NCBI GenBank assembly: GCA_913046025.1
Contig: CAJWRP010000091.1
Location: 1 to 7,723 of the forward strand
Source: an uncultured Chloroflexota bacterium
GTDB taxonomy: Bacteria; Chloroflexota; Dehalococcoidia; SAR202; UBA11138
DNA length: 7,723 nt
Direction of reading: 5' to 3'
The stretch's first letter is position 1. Each line of letters opens with the position of its first letter. A program made the translations under genes and the position numbers. Under the pieces are notes generated by a model. The model searched no databases, was not told the origin of the DNA, and was given only the letters and a program-made list of their open reading frames with translations. Positions 1 to 5,941 of the stretch are shown here, one piece after another.

Positions 1-1
1 T

Positions 2-25
2 CTGATGAAGATGGGGGAAAACTAG
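2..25 (+). CDS. Possible 3' end of an upstream gene (last 7 codons)
   Basis: Frame 2 runs from the window edge to a TAG at 23-25, reading LMKMGEN, two bases before the ATG at 28. Such close packing is typical of an operon, so this may be the tail of the preceding gene. It is too short to identify. The third frame stops at 3-5. The first frame is open back to the window edge, so the next gene could instead begin further upstream. Confidence 0.3.
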   Translation: MMKMGEN

Positions 26-27
26 AA

Positions 28-561
28 ATGCTGGATACATTTGCGATAGAGCTCACGCAGTTGGAGAGCCTCTATCTCTCAGATTCCATCTCCATGTTTA
101 TGCAGGGCACGCCGGATGCGCTCCCCGGTCAGGCAATGCCCTTCCCCAACCTCCTCCTCAAGATCGGCGGGGCAGTTCTCGAAACTGCCGAGCTGGGGAA
201 CACTGCTGTTGCGCACTTGAGCCTTTCAGACCTCTGGATAATCCGTGAGGTAACAAAGTCCTCTGTTGTGGTTGGTAGCGAGCGCGTCGGTATGAACCTT
301 CTATCTAAGGCATATACGGGGATACTTGCCCTTTGTGCGGAATCAGATGTGCAATCTGTCGTCAGCACTTACGGGGAAGTCATCGACAACGAGCCCGGAA
401 AAAGCGAATATTCGGCCATATTGGAACAGAAAAAAAACGGCGGCGAGCTAATGCTTGGAGGCGACGATGATTTACGAAATACAAACCAGACTCTCGGCGA
501 CAAACAATCCCACGACGCCGACGAGAACCGACCCGATCACGACGCCGCGACCGCAGCCTGA
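28..561 (+). CDS. Hypothetical protein, 177 aa, acidic low-complexity C-terminus
   Basis: I do not recognise a family. The ATG at 28 follows a purine-rich GGGGGA (about 13-18) at 9-10 bases and a possible upstream stop at 23-25. Residues 1-135 look like an ordered, mostly helical domain with hydrophobic stretches near 36-50 and 61-82 and no signal peptide or clear membrane span. From about residue 138 the chain is Gly/Asp/Asn-rich and looks disordered, and its last 95 bp overlap the next gene. Codons 135-137 (AAA AAA AAC) contain a -1 slippery heptamer. A slip there would swap the acidic 40-residue tail for a 10-residue Arg-rich tail (RRRANAWRRR) ending at 470, giving a 147-aa product. Gene size and packing recall phage structural or assembly genes, but that is only an analogy. 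The gene is probably cotranscribed with the next two. Confidence 0.65.
   Translation: MLDTFAIELTQLESLYLSDSISMFMQGTPDALPGQAMPFPNLLLKIGGAVLETAELGNTAVAHLSLSDLWIIREVTKSSVVVGSERVGMNLLSKAYTGILALCAESDVQSVVSTYGEVIDNEPGKSEYSAILEQKKNGGELMLGGDDDLRNTNQTLGDKQSHDADENRPDHDAATAA
432..438 (+). other. A AAA AAC slippery heptamer in an A8 tract
   Basis: Eight A residues (430-437) followed by C place A AAA AAC in the correct phase for the frame of the 28-561 gene, the X XXY YYZ arrangement used for -1 slippage. The -1 frame then reads ten codons to TGA at 468-470. That stop overlaps the ATG (467) of the next gene as ATGA. A weak GGA (423-425) lies a few bases upstream. No strong stimulating pseudoknot is evident. 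A homopolymer length error is an equal alternative. Confidence 0.4.
457..461 (+). promoter_or_regulatory. Ribosome binding site GGAGG for the 61-aa gene
   Basis: GGAGG stands five bases before the ATG at 467, a near-ideal Shine-Dalgarno match and spacing. It selects the ATG over the in-frame TTG at 455, which overlaps the site itself. It is the main evidence that the small overlapping gene is translated. Confidence 0.6.
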
Positions 562-652
562 ACCGGCGCGTCGCTATCAGCCGGACCCCGATCACTGTCC
601 TGGGCAACGTGTGCGCACTGTCAGAAGGGTGCGTCGGGTTATTGAACCATAG
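467..652 (+). CDS. Small Pro/Thr/Arg-rich hypothetical protein, 61 aa
   Basis: No family is recognised. After a short N-terminus (MIYEIQTRL) the chain is rich in Pro, Thr and Arg (about residues 14-45) and ends in a strongly basic Arg/Val stretch (about 48-58). It looks disordered and could bind nucleic acid or an acidic partner, which is a guess from composition only. Translation is supported by the GGAGG at 457-461 and by its place between two other genes with good ribosome sites. Its first 95 bp overlap the 3' end of the upstream gene in another frame. If that gene ends by a -1 shift at 470, the overlap becomes the usual coupled ATGA. It could still be a chance open frame within a low-complexity gene end, so certainty is moderate. 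Confidence 0.45.
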   Translation: MIYEIQTRLSATNNPTTPTRTDPITTPRPQPEPARRYQPDPDHCPGQRVRTVRRVRRVIEP

Positions 653-685
653 TCGTACAGGGTAAGTGGCGGCAGGAGTCTCAGC

Positions 686-1162
686 ATGCCTTATTACAAC
701 GTGACAGCTCACACGCTCTACCAGTCTTGCATGTCCAGCGCATGGGAATGGTCTGGGGGCGACGATCCGGTGACCAGGGCCCGGGCCTGGGTAGAAGCAG
801 AGAACGTCTTCGAGGTGTGGAAACTTGTTCAGGTCTGGTATGACCTGATGAATAGCGGTGAGGCTGAGAATCGATATCCCGATCCGTTTTGGGACGACTC
901 GAAGCATTCAGATAAGGCAATTCTAACGCAGGACCTTGCCGACGTCTTTATTGAAGAGATTGACGCTGACTTCATGCTCGAAAAGAGCCGCTTCCAGGGA
1001 AGGTTGGCCCCGGAGTTCATTCGTCTGCCTGCCCACACGCGCATCGCTTTCGTGCAGAAAGCCTATGGTATCATCAAAACCAGCGCCGAGATTAACTCGG
1101 AGGCGGATAATCGCCTCGCCTGGGGAGAAACCATGCCTCCAACTGTGAGACCTAAAATTTAG
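686..1162 (+). CDS. Hypothetical protein, 158 aa, tryptophan-rich
   Basis: No family is recognised. The ATG at 686 has a good Shine-Dalgarno AGGAG at 674-678, seven bases upstream. The protein is soluble-looking, probably helical and acidic, with seven Trp residues (20, 22, 35, 45, 51, 69, 146), six of them in the first 70 residues, and a Pro-rich basic C-terminal end. No signal peptide, membrane span or cysteine motif is seen (a lone Cys at 15). It starts 33 bp after the 61-aa gene, lies in the same orientation and is followed within 30 bp by a terminator, so it is probably the last gene of that short operon. Its job cannot be inferred from the neighbours inside the window. The real coding status is well supported by length, ribosome site and terminator. 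Confidence 0.7.
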   Translation: MPYYNVTAHTLYQSCMSSAWEWSGGDDPVTRARAWVEAENVFEVWKLVQVWYDLMNSGEAENRYPDPFWDDSKHSDKAILTQDLADVFIEEIDADFMLEKSRFQGRLAPEFIRLPAHTRIAFVQKAYGIIKTSAEINSEADNRLAWGETMPPTVRPKI

Positions 1163-1190
1163 TCAACCCCGACTTGAATTCCTCCTAGTG

Positions 1191-1226
1191 AAGCCGCCGC
1201 GTTTATCGTGCGGGCTTTTGTTATTT
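1191..1226 (+). terminator. Rho-independent terminator after the hypothetical-gene operon
   Basis: AAGCC (1191-1195) and CGCG (1198-1201), separated by a two-base bulge, pair with TGCG (1209-1212) and GGCTT (1213-1217) around the seven-base loop TTTATCG (1202-1208). The stem is followed by a T-rich run, TTTTGTTATTT. It separates the left operon from the glyQS transcription unit. Confidence 0.65.
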
Positions 1227-1276
1227 GCAGATCTCACCAATCTCTTCGGTATGGAGCACATAACGAGGATCTCGCT

Positions 1277-1285
1277 TGCTATAAT
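1277..1285 (+). promoter_or_regulatory. Extended -10 promoter of glyQS
   Basis: TGCTATAAT holds a perfect TATAAT (1280-1285) preceded by the TGn of an extended -10 element. No convincing -35 box stands 16-18 bases upstream, which an extended -10 can compensate for. The start of transcription would be near 1292, leaving a leader of only about 30 bases before the GTG, too short for a T-box riboswitch. A small inverted repeat CGAG-GAT-CTCG (1264-1274) sits just upstream and could bind a regulator. Confidence 0.65.
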
Positions 1286-1321
1286 TTGTTTTTGTGAAAA
1301 CATTTCGAAGTTGAGGACACC

Positions 1322-2665
1322 GTGTCAGATAGCGGCGCACAATCGGTAGACCTGGAAAAGATAGCATCCCTGGCAAAGCGCAGGGGCTTCATATTTCAAA
1401 GCAGCGAGATTTACGGGGGGCTTTCCAGCACCTGGGATTACGGTCCTTTGGGCGTTGAGTTGAAGCGCAACCTTAAGGACTCCTGGTGGCGTACCTTCGT
1501 CTGGGAGCGCAACGACATGGTCGGCCTTGACGCCTCCATACTCATGCATCCCGACGTGTGGAAAGCCAGTGGCCATTTACAGAACTTCTCTGATCCTCTC
1601 GTCGACTGCAAATCCTGTCACCGGCGTTGGCGCGAAGACCACCTGGAGAAGCAGGAGTGTCCCGAGTGCGGCGGCGAGTTAACGGAACCTCGCAACTTCA
1701 ACCTGATGTTCAAAACGTTTATTGGACCTCTGGAGGACGAATCCTCTGTAGCGTGGCTGCGTCCAGAGACTGCTCAAGGCATCTTCGTTAACTTCGAAAA
1801 CGTGCTGAATTCCAGTCGGAAGAAGCTGCCCTTCGGGATAGCCCAGATTGGCAAGGCGTTTCGAAACGAAATCACTACAGGAAACTTCATTTTCCGCACA
1901 CGTGAGTTCGAGATTATGGAGATAGAGTTCTTCGTGAAGCCGGGTGAGGACGAGGAGTGGCACAAGCGCTGGATCGATGATTGCCTGGGCTGGTACACGT
2001 ATTTGGGTCTTAACAGAGATCGCCTGCGAGTGCGAGAGCATGAAGGTAAGGAGCTTTCTCACTATTCTAAGGCGACTCATGACATAGAATACCTGTTCCC
2101 ATGGGGCTGGGGTGAGATTCAGGGTGTCGCCAATCGCACCGACTTCGATTTAAAGGCTCATTCCAAAGGCAGCGGCCATACGCTTGACTACTTTGATAAC
2201 GAGAGTAACGAGCGTTTAGTGCCTTACGTAATCGAACCAGCTGCCGGTGTAGACCGGTCTTTCATGACGTTTCTGGTAGATGCCTACACTGAAGAGGAGG
2301 TGGAGACCTCTTCGGATAAGAAGGAGACCCGCGTGGTATTAAAATTCCACCCGGACCTCGCGCCTGTAAAGGTAGCTGTGCTGCCTCTCAGCAGAAATGA
2401 GAAGCTGGCGCCTCTTGCGAAGGAGATCTACGACGCTGTCCGAAAGTCCAGTGCTGTCAATGGCTTCGTACAGTTTGATGACGCACAAAGCATAGGACGG
2501 CGATACCGTCGACAAGACGAGATTGGTACTCCTTTGTGCGTAACTGTAGATTTTGACTCGCTGGACGATAATGCCGTAACAATCCGGGACAGGGACACTA
2601 TGAAGCAGGTCCGTGTTTCCATAGCAGATCTCTCAGCGGAGTTGGCCAAGGGACTGGCGAGGTAG
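1322..2665 (+). CDS. glyQS: Glycyl-tRNA synthetase, single-chain alpha2 type
   Basis: This class II synthetase attaches glycine to tRNA-Gly in the cytoplasm, using ATP. The 447-aa chain has the N-terminal signature around residues 21-44 ([13 protein letters not shown], then WDYGPLG). An insert carries two zinc-ribbon pairs, C96/C99 and C113/C116. The conserved [10 protein letters not shown] follows at 146-155, class II motif 2 at about 181-203 (RNEI...[14 protein letters not shown]), and motif 3 at 304-314 with the active-site Arg in GVDRSF. An anticodon-binding domain covers about 338-440. Length fits the family at its short end and all key motifs are present. The start is GTG at 1322, with GAGGA at 1313-1317. 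It has its own extended -10 promoter and probably shares a transcript with the nuclease gene 21 bp downstream. It is the dimeric type found in archaea, eukaryotes and many bacteria, not the alpha2beta2 GlyQ/GlyS type. Confidence 0.96.
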   Translation: MSDSGAQSVDLEKIASLAKRRGFIFQSSEIYGGLSSTWDYGPLGVELKRNLKDSWWRTFVWERNDMVGLDASILMHPDVWKASGHLQNFSDPLVDCKSCHRRWREDHLEKQECPECGGELTEPRNFNLMFKTFIGPLEDESSVAWLRPETAQGIFVNFENVLNSSRKKLPFGIAQIGKAFRNEITTGNFIFRTREFEIMEIEFFVKPGEDEEWHKRWIDDCLGWYTYLGLNRDRLRVREHEGKELSHYSKATHDIEYLFPWGWGEIQGVANRTDFDLKAHSKGSGHTLDYFDNESNERLVPYVIEPAAGVDRSFMTFLVDAYTEEEVETSSDKKETRVVLKFHPDLAPVKVAVLPLSRNEKLAPLAKEIYDAVRKSSAVNGFVQFDDAQSIGRRYRRQDEIGTPLCVTVDFDSLDDNAVTIRDRDTMKQVRVSIADLSAELAKGLAR

Positions 2666-2686
2666 AGGGTAATTGGCAGCCACGAA

Positions 2687-3922
2687 ATGAAAATTCTGCA
2701 TTTTGCTGACTTGCATATCGGAGTCGAAAACTACGGTCGGGTAGACTCGGAGACAGGGCTATCTACGCGGCTGCGAGACTTTCTCGATAGCTACGACGAG
2801 TTGGTGGACTATGCCATCGAAAACTCTGTGGACCTGGTGCTATTCTGTGGCGACGCATACAAGAGTCGCGACCCCTCCCAGACGCACCAGCGCGAGTTTG
2901 CCAAACGGGTGGCCAAGTTGTCCCAGGCGGACATTCCCGTGTTCCTGTTGGTTGGCAATCACGACACACCTCATGTAATCGGTCGTGCCACGGCTCTGGA
3001 GATTTTCCATACCCTCGATGTACCAAACGTGTACATCGGCGACACACTTAAGACCTATGTAGTAGACACCAAGGCTGGCCCCCTCCAGATCGTCGGCGTG
3101 CCCTGGATTCGACGCAGCACATTCCTGGCCAGGGAGGAAACCCGGGGTATGTCACCGGACCAGATCAACGAGGAGATTCAGGAGAAACTGTCCCAAGCCA
3201 TCTTAACGATGGCGGAGCGCCTTGACCCAAGTATTCCCGCCGTGTTTTCGGGCCACGTTACGGTGAGTGAGTCTACTGTAGGCTCCGAACAATCGATGAT
3301 GCTTGGAAGGGACCACGTTCTACTAAACAGTAACGTAGCGCTGCCTGCCTTTGACTATGTGGCCCTGGGTCACATACACAAGCACCAGGAGCTGGGCAAG
3401 AACCCGCCGGTCGTCTACTCCGGAAGCATTCAGCGGGTGGACTTCGGAGAAGAACACGACGACAAGGGTTTCTGTATTATCGACATCGACCCGGCCAAGC
3501 CCCAGGGCATGCGCCTGAACGGTTGGCAGTTCATCAAGAGCAATGCCAGGCAGTTCCTCACGATTAAGGTCACCATTCCAGAGGGTGATTTGGATCCTAC
3601 GTCGACGGTGCTGCGCGAGATGGTTAACCACGACCTCGACGGATGTATCGTGCGAGTGCAGATCGTAGTGCCCGGTGAACTGCATGGGCTGTTGCGAGAG
3701 GTCGACATCAGGGCCGCCCTGGAAAGTGCTCATTTCGTTGCCTCGATATCCAAGGAGATAGTGGAACGACCACGCGTCAGACTATCGGAAGAGTACTCCA
3801 GGACAATGGATCCCAGGGAGGCGCTCAAGTCGTATTTCGACGCAAAAGGTGTTGATAAGGGCCGCGCCGAACTTCTTTTCCAAAGGGCAGAAGCCCTGAT
3901 GCAGGAACAGGGGGCAGAATAG
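2687..3922 (+). CDS. sbcD: SbcD/Mre11-type DNA double-strand break repair nuclease
   Basis: This calcineurin-like metallophosphoesterase of the Mre11/SbcD family should be the metal-dependent nuclease subunit that, with the SbcC/Rad50 ATPase, opens DNA ends and cleaves hairpins. Over 411 residues all phosphodiesterase motifs are visible: DLH (D8, H10), GDAYKSRDP (D56), GNHD (90-93), SGH (H190) and GHIH (H229, H231). A capping domain follows from about 285. The C-terminal 370-408 segment is helical, as expected for the region that contacts the SbcC coiled coil. The ATG at 2687 has no strong ribosome site, so reinitiation from glyQS, which stops 21 bp upstream, is likely. The usual partner sbcC does not follow: the next gene is a thioredoxin-like lipoprotein. 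It could be a stand-alone family member, but the intact C-terminus suggests sbcC lies elsewhere. Confidence 0.9.
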   Translation: MKILHFADLHIGVENYGRVDSETGLSTRLRDFLDSYDELVDYAIENSVDLVLFCGDAYKSRDPSQTHQREFAKRVAKLSQADIPVFLLVGNHDTPHVIGRATALEIFHTLDVPNVYIGDTLKTYVVDTKAGPLQIVGVPWIRRSTFLAREETRGMSPDQINEEIQEKLSQAILTMAERLDPSIPAVFSGHVTVSESTVGSEQSMMLGRDHVLLNSNVALPAFDYVALGHIHKHQELGKNPPVVYSGSIQRVDFGEEHDDKGFCIIDIDPAKPQGMRLNGWQFIKSNARQFLTIKVTIPEGDLDPTSTVLREMVNHDLDGCIVRVQIVVPGELHGLLREVDIRAALESAHFVASISKEIVERPRVRLSEEYSRTMDPREALKSYFDAKGVDKGRAELLFQRAEALMQEQGAE

Positions 3923-3999
3923 ACGTTCACAACTCTTAAATCCCCTCGTATGTCGGCCGCATCCAAAATCCTGAATAAGCAAGAATGACAACGAGTCTT

Positions 4000-4004
4000 G
4001 AGGG
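4000..4004 (+). promoter_or_regulatory. Ribosome binding site GAGGG for the TlpA-like gene
   Basis: GAGGG lies six bases before TTG at 4011 and is the main reason for choosing that start. AATCCCCTC at 3939-3947 can pair with GAGGGATT (4000-4007) with one bulged C, so the site might be partly masked in the mRNA. That is an inference from complementarity across about 52 bases. Confidence 0.5.
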
Positions 4005-4010
4005 ATTATC

Positions 4011-4613
4011 TTGGGCAATGTATGTATGTGCGCTATCAGAAGGTTAGTGGAAGATTTTGGAGCTCTCAGTAAAGGTCAGTTTGTAGGCTTGCTTGGTGTG
4101 ACTGCTTTTGTTCTCGTCGCCTGTACAACTGATGCACCTGGCACCTCGTCGGCGTCCAATCCGGCTGTGAGCGTAGAAGCTAACGAGTATCTGGCGCCTG
4201 AAGTTGAACTGGTCCTGTTTGATAATGCCAATTACGAGGCTGGAGCGACACTTAAATTATCCGATCTGAAAGGAAAGCCGGTTGTTGTCAATTTCTGGTT
4301 TCCGTCCTGTCCTCCATGCGTAGCTGAAATGCCAGATTTACAGAAGTCTTTTGAACGGCACAGCGGAGACGTTGAGTTTATAGGCGTGCAGCTGGTAGGA
4401 CTGGACTCAGTTGCAGATGGTCAGGCCTTTGTGGACCAACTAGGCGTTACCTATGCCTTGGGTCCTGACGAGGGGATCATTATTCGAGACTACAAAGTAC
4501 GCAGCTTCCCCACCACTGTATTTGTGGACAGCGATCAGAATGTCGTTCGCGAGTGGACCGGCATTTTGAACAAAGAGAAGCTGGAAGAACTGGTGGGAGA
4601 AATACTAAACTAG
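4011..4613 (+). CDS. TlpA/ResA-like thioredoxin-fold lipoprotein
   Basis: A membrane-anchored thiol-disulfide oxidoreductase on the outer face of the cytoplasmic membrane, of the type that reduces disulfides during cytochrome c or copper-centre assembly. A hydrophobic segment (about 24-37) ends in a lipobox LVAC, with the modified Cys at 38 and a Ser/Thr/Ala/Pro linker behind it. The thioredoxin-like domain covers about 62-199. It has the active-site C100-P-P-C103 after NFWFPS, and the cis-proline P167 in SFPTTVFVD. The start is taken as TTG 4011, which gives a rather long 23-residue n-region. GTG at 4047 would give a more typical lipoprotein signal but has a poorly spaced ribosome site. A membrane protein gene follows after 48 bp. 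AhpC/TSA-type peroxidase is less likely, given the CPPC motif and anchor. The exact substrate is unknown. Confidence 0.85.
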   Translation: MGNVCMCAIRRLVEDFGALSKGQFVGLLGVTAFVLVACTTDAPGTSSASNPAVSVEANEYLAPEVELVLFDNANYEAGATLKLSDLKGKPVVVNFWFPSCPPCVAEMPDLQKSFERHSGDVEFIGVQLVGLDSVADGQAFVDQLGVTYALGPDEGIIIRDYKVRSFPTTVFVDSDQNVVREWTGILNKEKLEELVGEILN

Positions 4614-4630
4614 GGATATCTCAAGAGGGT

Positions 4631-4649
4631 TCGGCCAGGGTCTGGTCGA
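4631..4649 (+). other. Intergenic hairpin between the lipoprotein and membrane protein genes
   Basis: TCGGCCAG (4631-4638) pairs with CTGGTCGA (4642-4649) across a GGT loop, eight base pairs including one G-T. No T-run follows, so it is not a standard terminator. It ends 12 bases before the ATG at 4662 and may influence mRNA processing, stability or translation of the downstream gene. Confidence 0.4.
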
Positions 4650-4661
4650 CACGCAGGTTGA

Positions 4662-5174
4662 ATGAGCGTCTCCGACGTATTTCTTCTGATAGTAAGGTGG
4701 ATACACCTGGTTTCTGCTGCCGCCTGGGTAGGCGGCAGCATATTTTATATCGTTGTTCTGCGGCCAGCCCAACGTAGATCGGTCGAAGGCAATAACGAGT
4801 CTGTTAGGTCTGTTTTCGCCAGCGCAGCCATAGAGTTTAAAGGGTTGGTAGACACTTGCATTTTTGTGTTGCTGGTCACAGGTGTGATTTTGACTGCAAA
4901 TCGCCTTACGCCAGGAGCCGTTGGGATAGCATACGTTGCCGTTCTAGGCGTGAAGATCGCACTATCGACATGGATGTTTGCACTGGCTAGGGGCCGCCGC
5001 CGAAGGACTGCCATCATGGACGCATATGCGGAGTCTACTCAGCGGCCGGAAAGCCGGTTGGGTCGCCTAGTTTACGCTGTGTCTGGATACAACTCTCTAG
5101 TTATTCTGGGTATAATAGTTTTTCTTGTTTCGGACTTGCTCAAAGTGCTGTTTGAGATAGCCCTTGCCGGATGA
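4662..5174 (+). CDS. Four-helix CopD/HemJ-like integral membrane protein
   Basis: A 170-aa membrane protein with four predicted spans at about 5-33, 61-79, 86-109 and 140-160. The first helix carries RWIHLVSAAAWVGG, the His-Trp-Gly pattern of the CopD copper-resistance family and of the related HemJ-type proteins. H15 is a candidate copper or heme ligand. An Arg cluster after the third helix (RGRRRR, 110-115) suggests a cytoplasmic loop there by the positive-inside rule. The start ATG 4662 has only a weak AGG (4655-4657). The gene follows the TlpA-like lipoprotein by 48 bp, which suits a shared role in extracytoplasmic metal, heme or thiol chemistry, but that is context only. Copper transport, heme binding or protoporphyrinogen oxidation cannot be separated from sequence alone. 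Confidence 0.7.
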   Translation: MSVSDVFLLIVRWIHLVSAAAWVGGSIFYIVVLRPAQRRSVEGNNESVRSVFASAAIEFKGLVDTCIFVLLVTGVILTANRLTPGAVGIAYVAVLGVKIALSTWMFALARGRRRRTAIMDAYAESTQRPESRLGRLVYAVSGYNSLVILGIIVFLVSDLLKVLFEIALAG

Positions 5175-5246
5175 AAGATTTTGGATTAGCCTATTTCTGG
5201 CACGTAAGACAGGTACTGTTTATTTAAATAGGAAAGGTAATCTGAA

Positions 5247-5429
5247 TTGGAACGCTGGTTAATGGAAGTCCTGGTCTGCCCGGAGTGCAAGGGCGAACTA
5301 ACCCTAATGGTTACAAAAGAAGATGGCGACGAGATCGTCGAAGGGACCTTGACCTGCCAGTCCTGTAATGAAGAATACCCCATTCAGGACACCATTCCTA
5401 ACCTCTTGCCTCCAGCAATGCACAGTTAA
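5247..5429 (+). CDS. Trm112-family zinc-ribbon protein (YcaR-like), 60 aa
   Basis: A small cytoplasmic protein of the Trm112/YcaR family. Eukaryotic and archaeal members activate methyltransferases, while bacterial ones are mostly uncharacterised. The sequence shows two zinc-binding pairs, C11/C14 (CPECKG) and C37/C40 (CQSC), followed by YPIQDTIPNLLP, the standard C-terminal family pattern. Length is typical. TTG at 5247 was chosen because it gives MERWLMEVLVCPECKG, matching the usual N-terminus, with AAAGG at 5233-5237 upstream. ATG at 5262 would shorten it by five residues and lose part of that motif. It lies 72 bp after the membrane protein gene. Its TAA (5427-5429) overlaps the stop of folK on the other strand. 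Its partner enzyme is not evident here. Confidence 0.85.
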   Translation: MERWLMEVLVCPECKGELTLMVTKEDGDEIVEGTLTCQSCNEEYPIQDTIPNLLPPAMHS

Positions 5430-5941
5430 CGGTCAAGCTTAGCTTCTGCAGGCCGTTCAACTGGTGATATCAGATCACCACTCTTCGATATCTCTTCCCA
5501 CATCTTTCCGACAGTACTCCACATAACTGGATGAAGCAGTCCTGGCGCAAGGTCCAACAGAGGCCTGAGCACGAAAGACCTGATGTGCATTCTGGGATGA
5601 GGAAGAGTCAACGGAGGCCCCTGCAATACCTGGTTGCCGTACATCAGTAGGTCAATGTCCAGTGCGCGCGGAGCATTAATGAAGGTCCTGCGTCTGCCCA
5701 CGGTCTGCTCGATCTGCAGGGCCGCCTCTAGCAGATGAAATGGGTCTAAATCTGTCCAAATCCGGCAGGCCGCATTCACGAAGTCCGGCTGGTTTCTAAA
5801 TCCCTGTGGTGTTGTTCGGTAGAGCCTAGACATTTCCAGGGAACGGGAGAGCTGCCTTAGCATCGCAATCGCTTTCTCGATATTACCCACCGGGTCGCCA
5901 AGGTTCGAACCGAGACCGAGGTAGACTTCGTTAAGAGCCAT
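5426..5941 (-). CDS. folK: HPPK: 6-hydroxymethyl-7,8-dihydropterin pyrophosphokinase
   Basis: This cytoplasmic enzyme transfers pyrophosphate from ATP to 6-hydroxymethyl-dihydropterin, the step just before dihydropteroate synthase in folate synthesis. The 171-aa chain shows the family motifs in order: GLGSNLGD (9-16), YRTTPQGFRNQPDFVNA (41-57), RRRTFINAPRALDIDLL (83-99) with the Mg-binding D95 and D97, and LPHPRMHIRSFVLRPLLDLAP (113-133) with H115 and R121. Length is normal. The ATG at 5941 lies inside the end of folP (11-bp overlap), with GGAG six bases upstream on the minus strand, so its translation is probably coupled to folP. There is no room for a terminator before the convergent Trm112-type gene. 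Confidence 0.95.
   Translation of the reverse strand: MALNEVYLGLGSNLGDPVGNIEKAIAMLRQLSRSLEMSRLYRTTPQGFRNQPDFVNAACRIWTDLDPFHLLEAALQIEQTVGRRRTFINAPRALDIDLLMYGNQVLQGPPLTLPHPRMHIRSFVLRPLLDLAPGLLHPVMWSTVGKMWEEISKSGDLISPVERPAEAKLDR

Noticed and set aside
380..907. 175-codon open frame on the minus strand across the left module
   Set aside because: It is Arg-rich with no family look and covers three plus-strand genes that have ribosome sites and a terminator. It is best read as a shadow frame.
1227..1321. T-box or other riboswitch before glyQS
   Set aside because: The clear -10 at 1280-1285 leaves only about 30 bases of leader, with no specifier stem or antiterminator.
3950..3988. 12-codon frame (MSAASKILNKQE) in the sbcD-lipoprotein gap
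   Set aside because: It has no ribosome binding site and is of a length expected by chance.
5221..5230. Perfect palindrome TATTTAAATA before the Trm112-type gene
   Set aside because: It is short and pure A/T and can arise by chance in a 72-bp AT-rich gap. No promoter could be placed around it.
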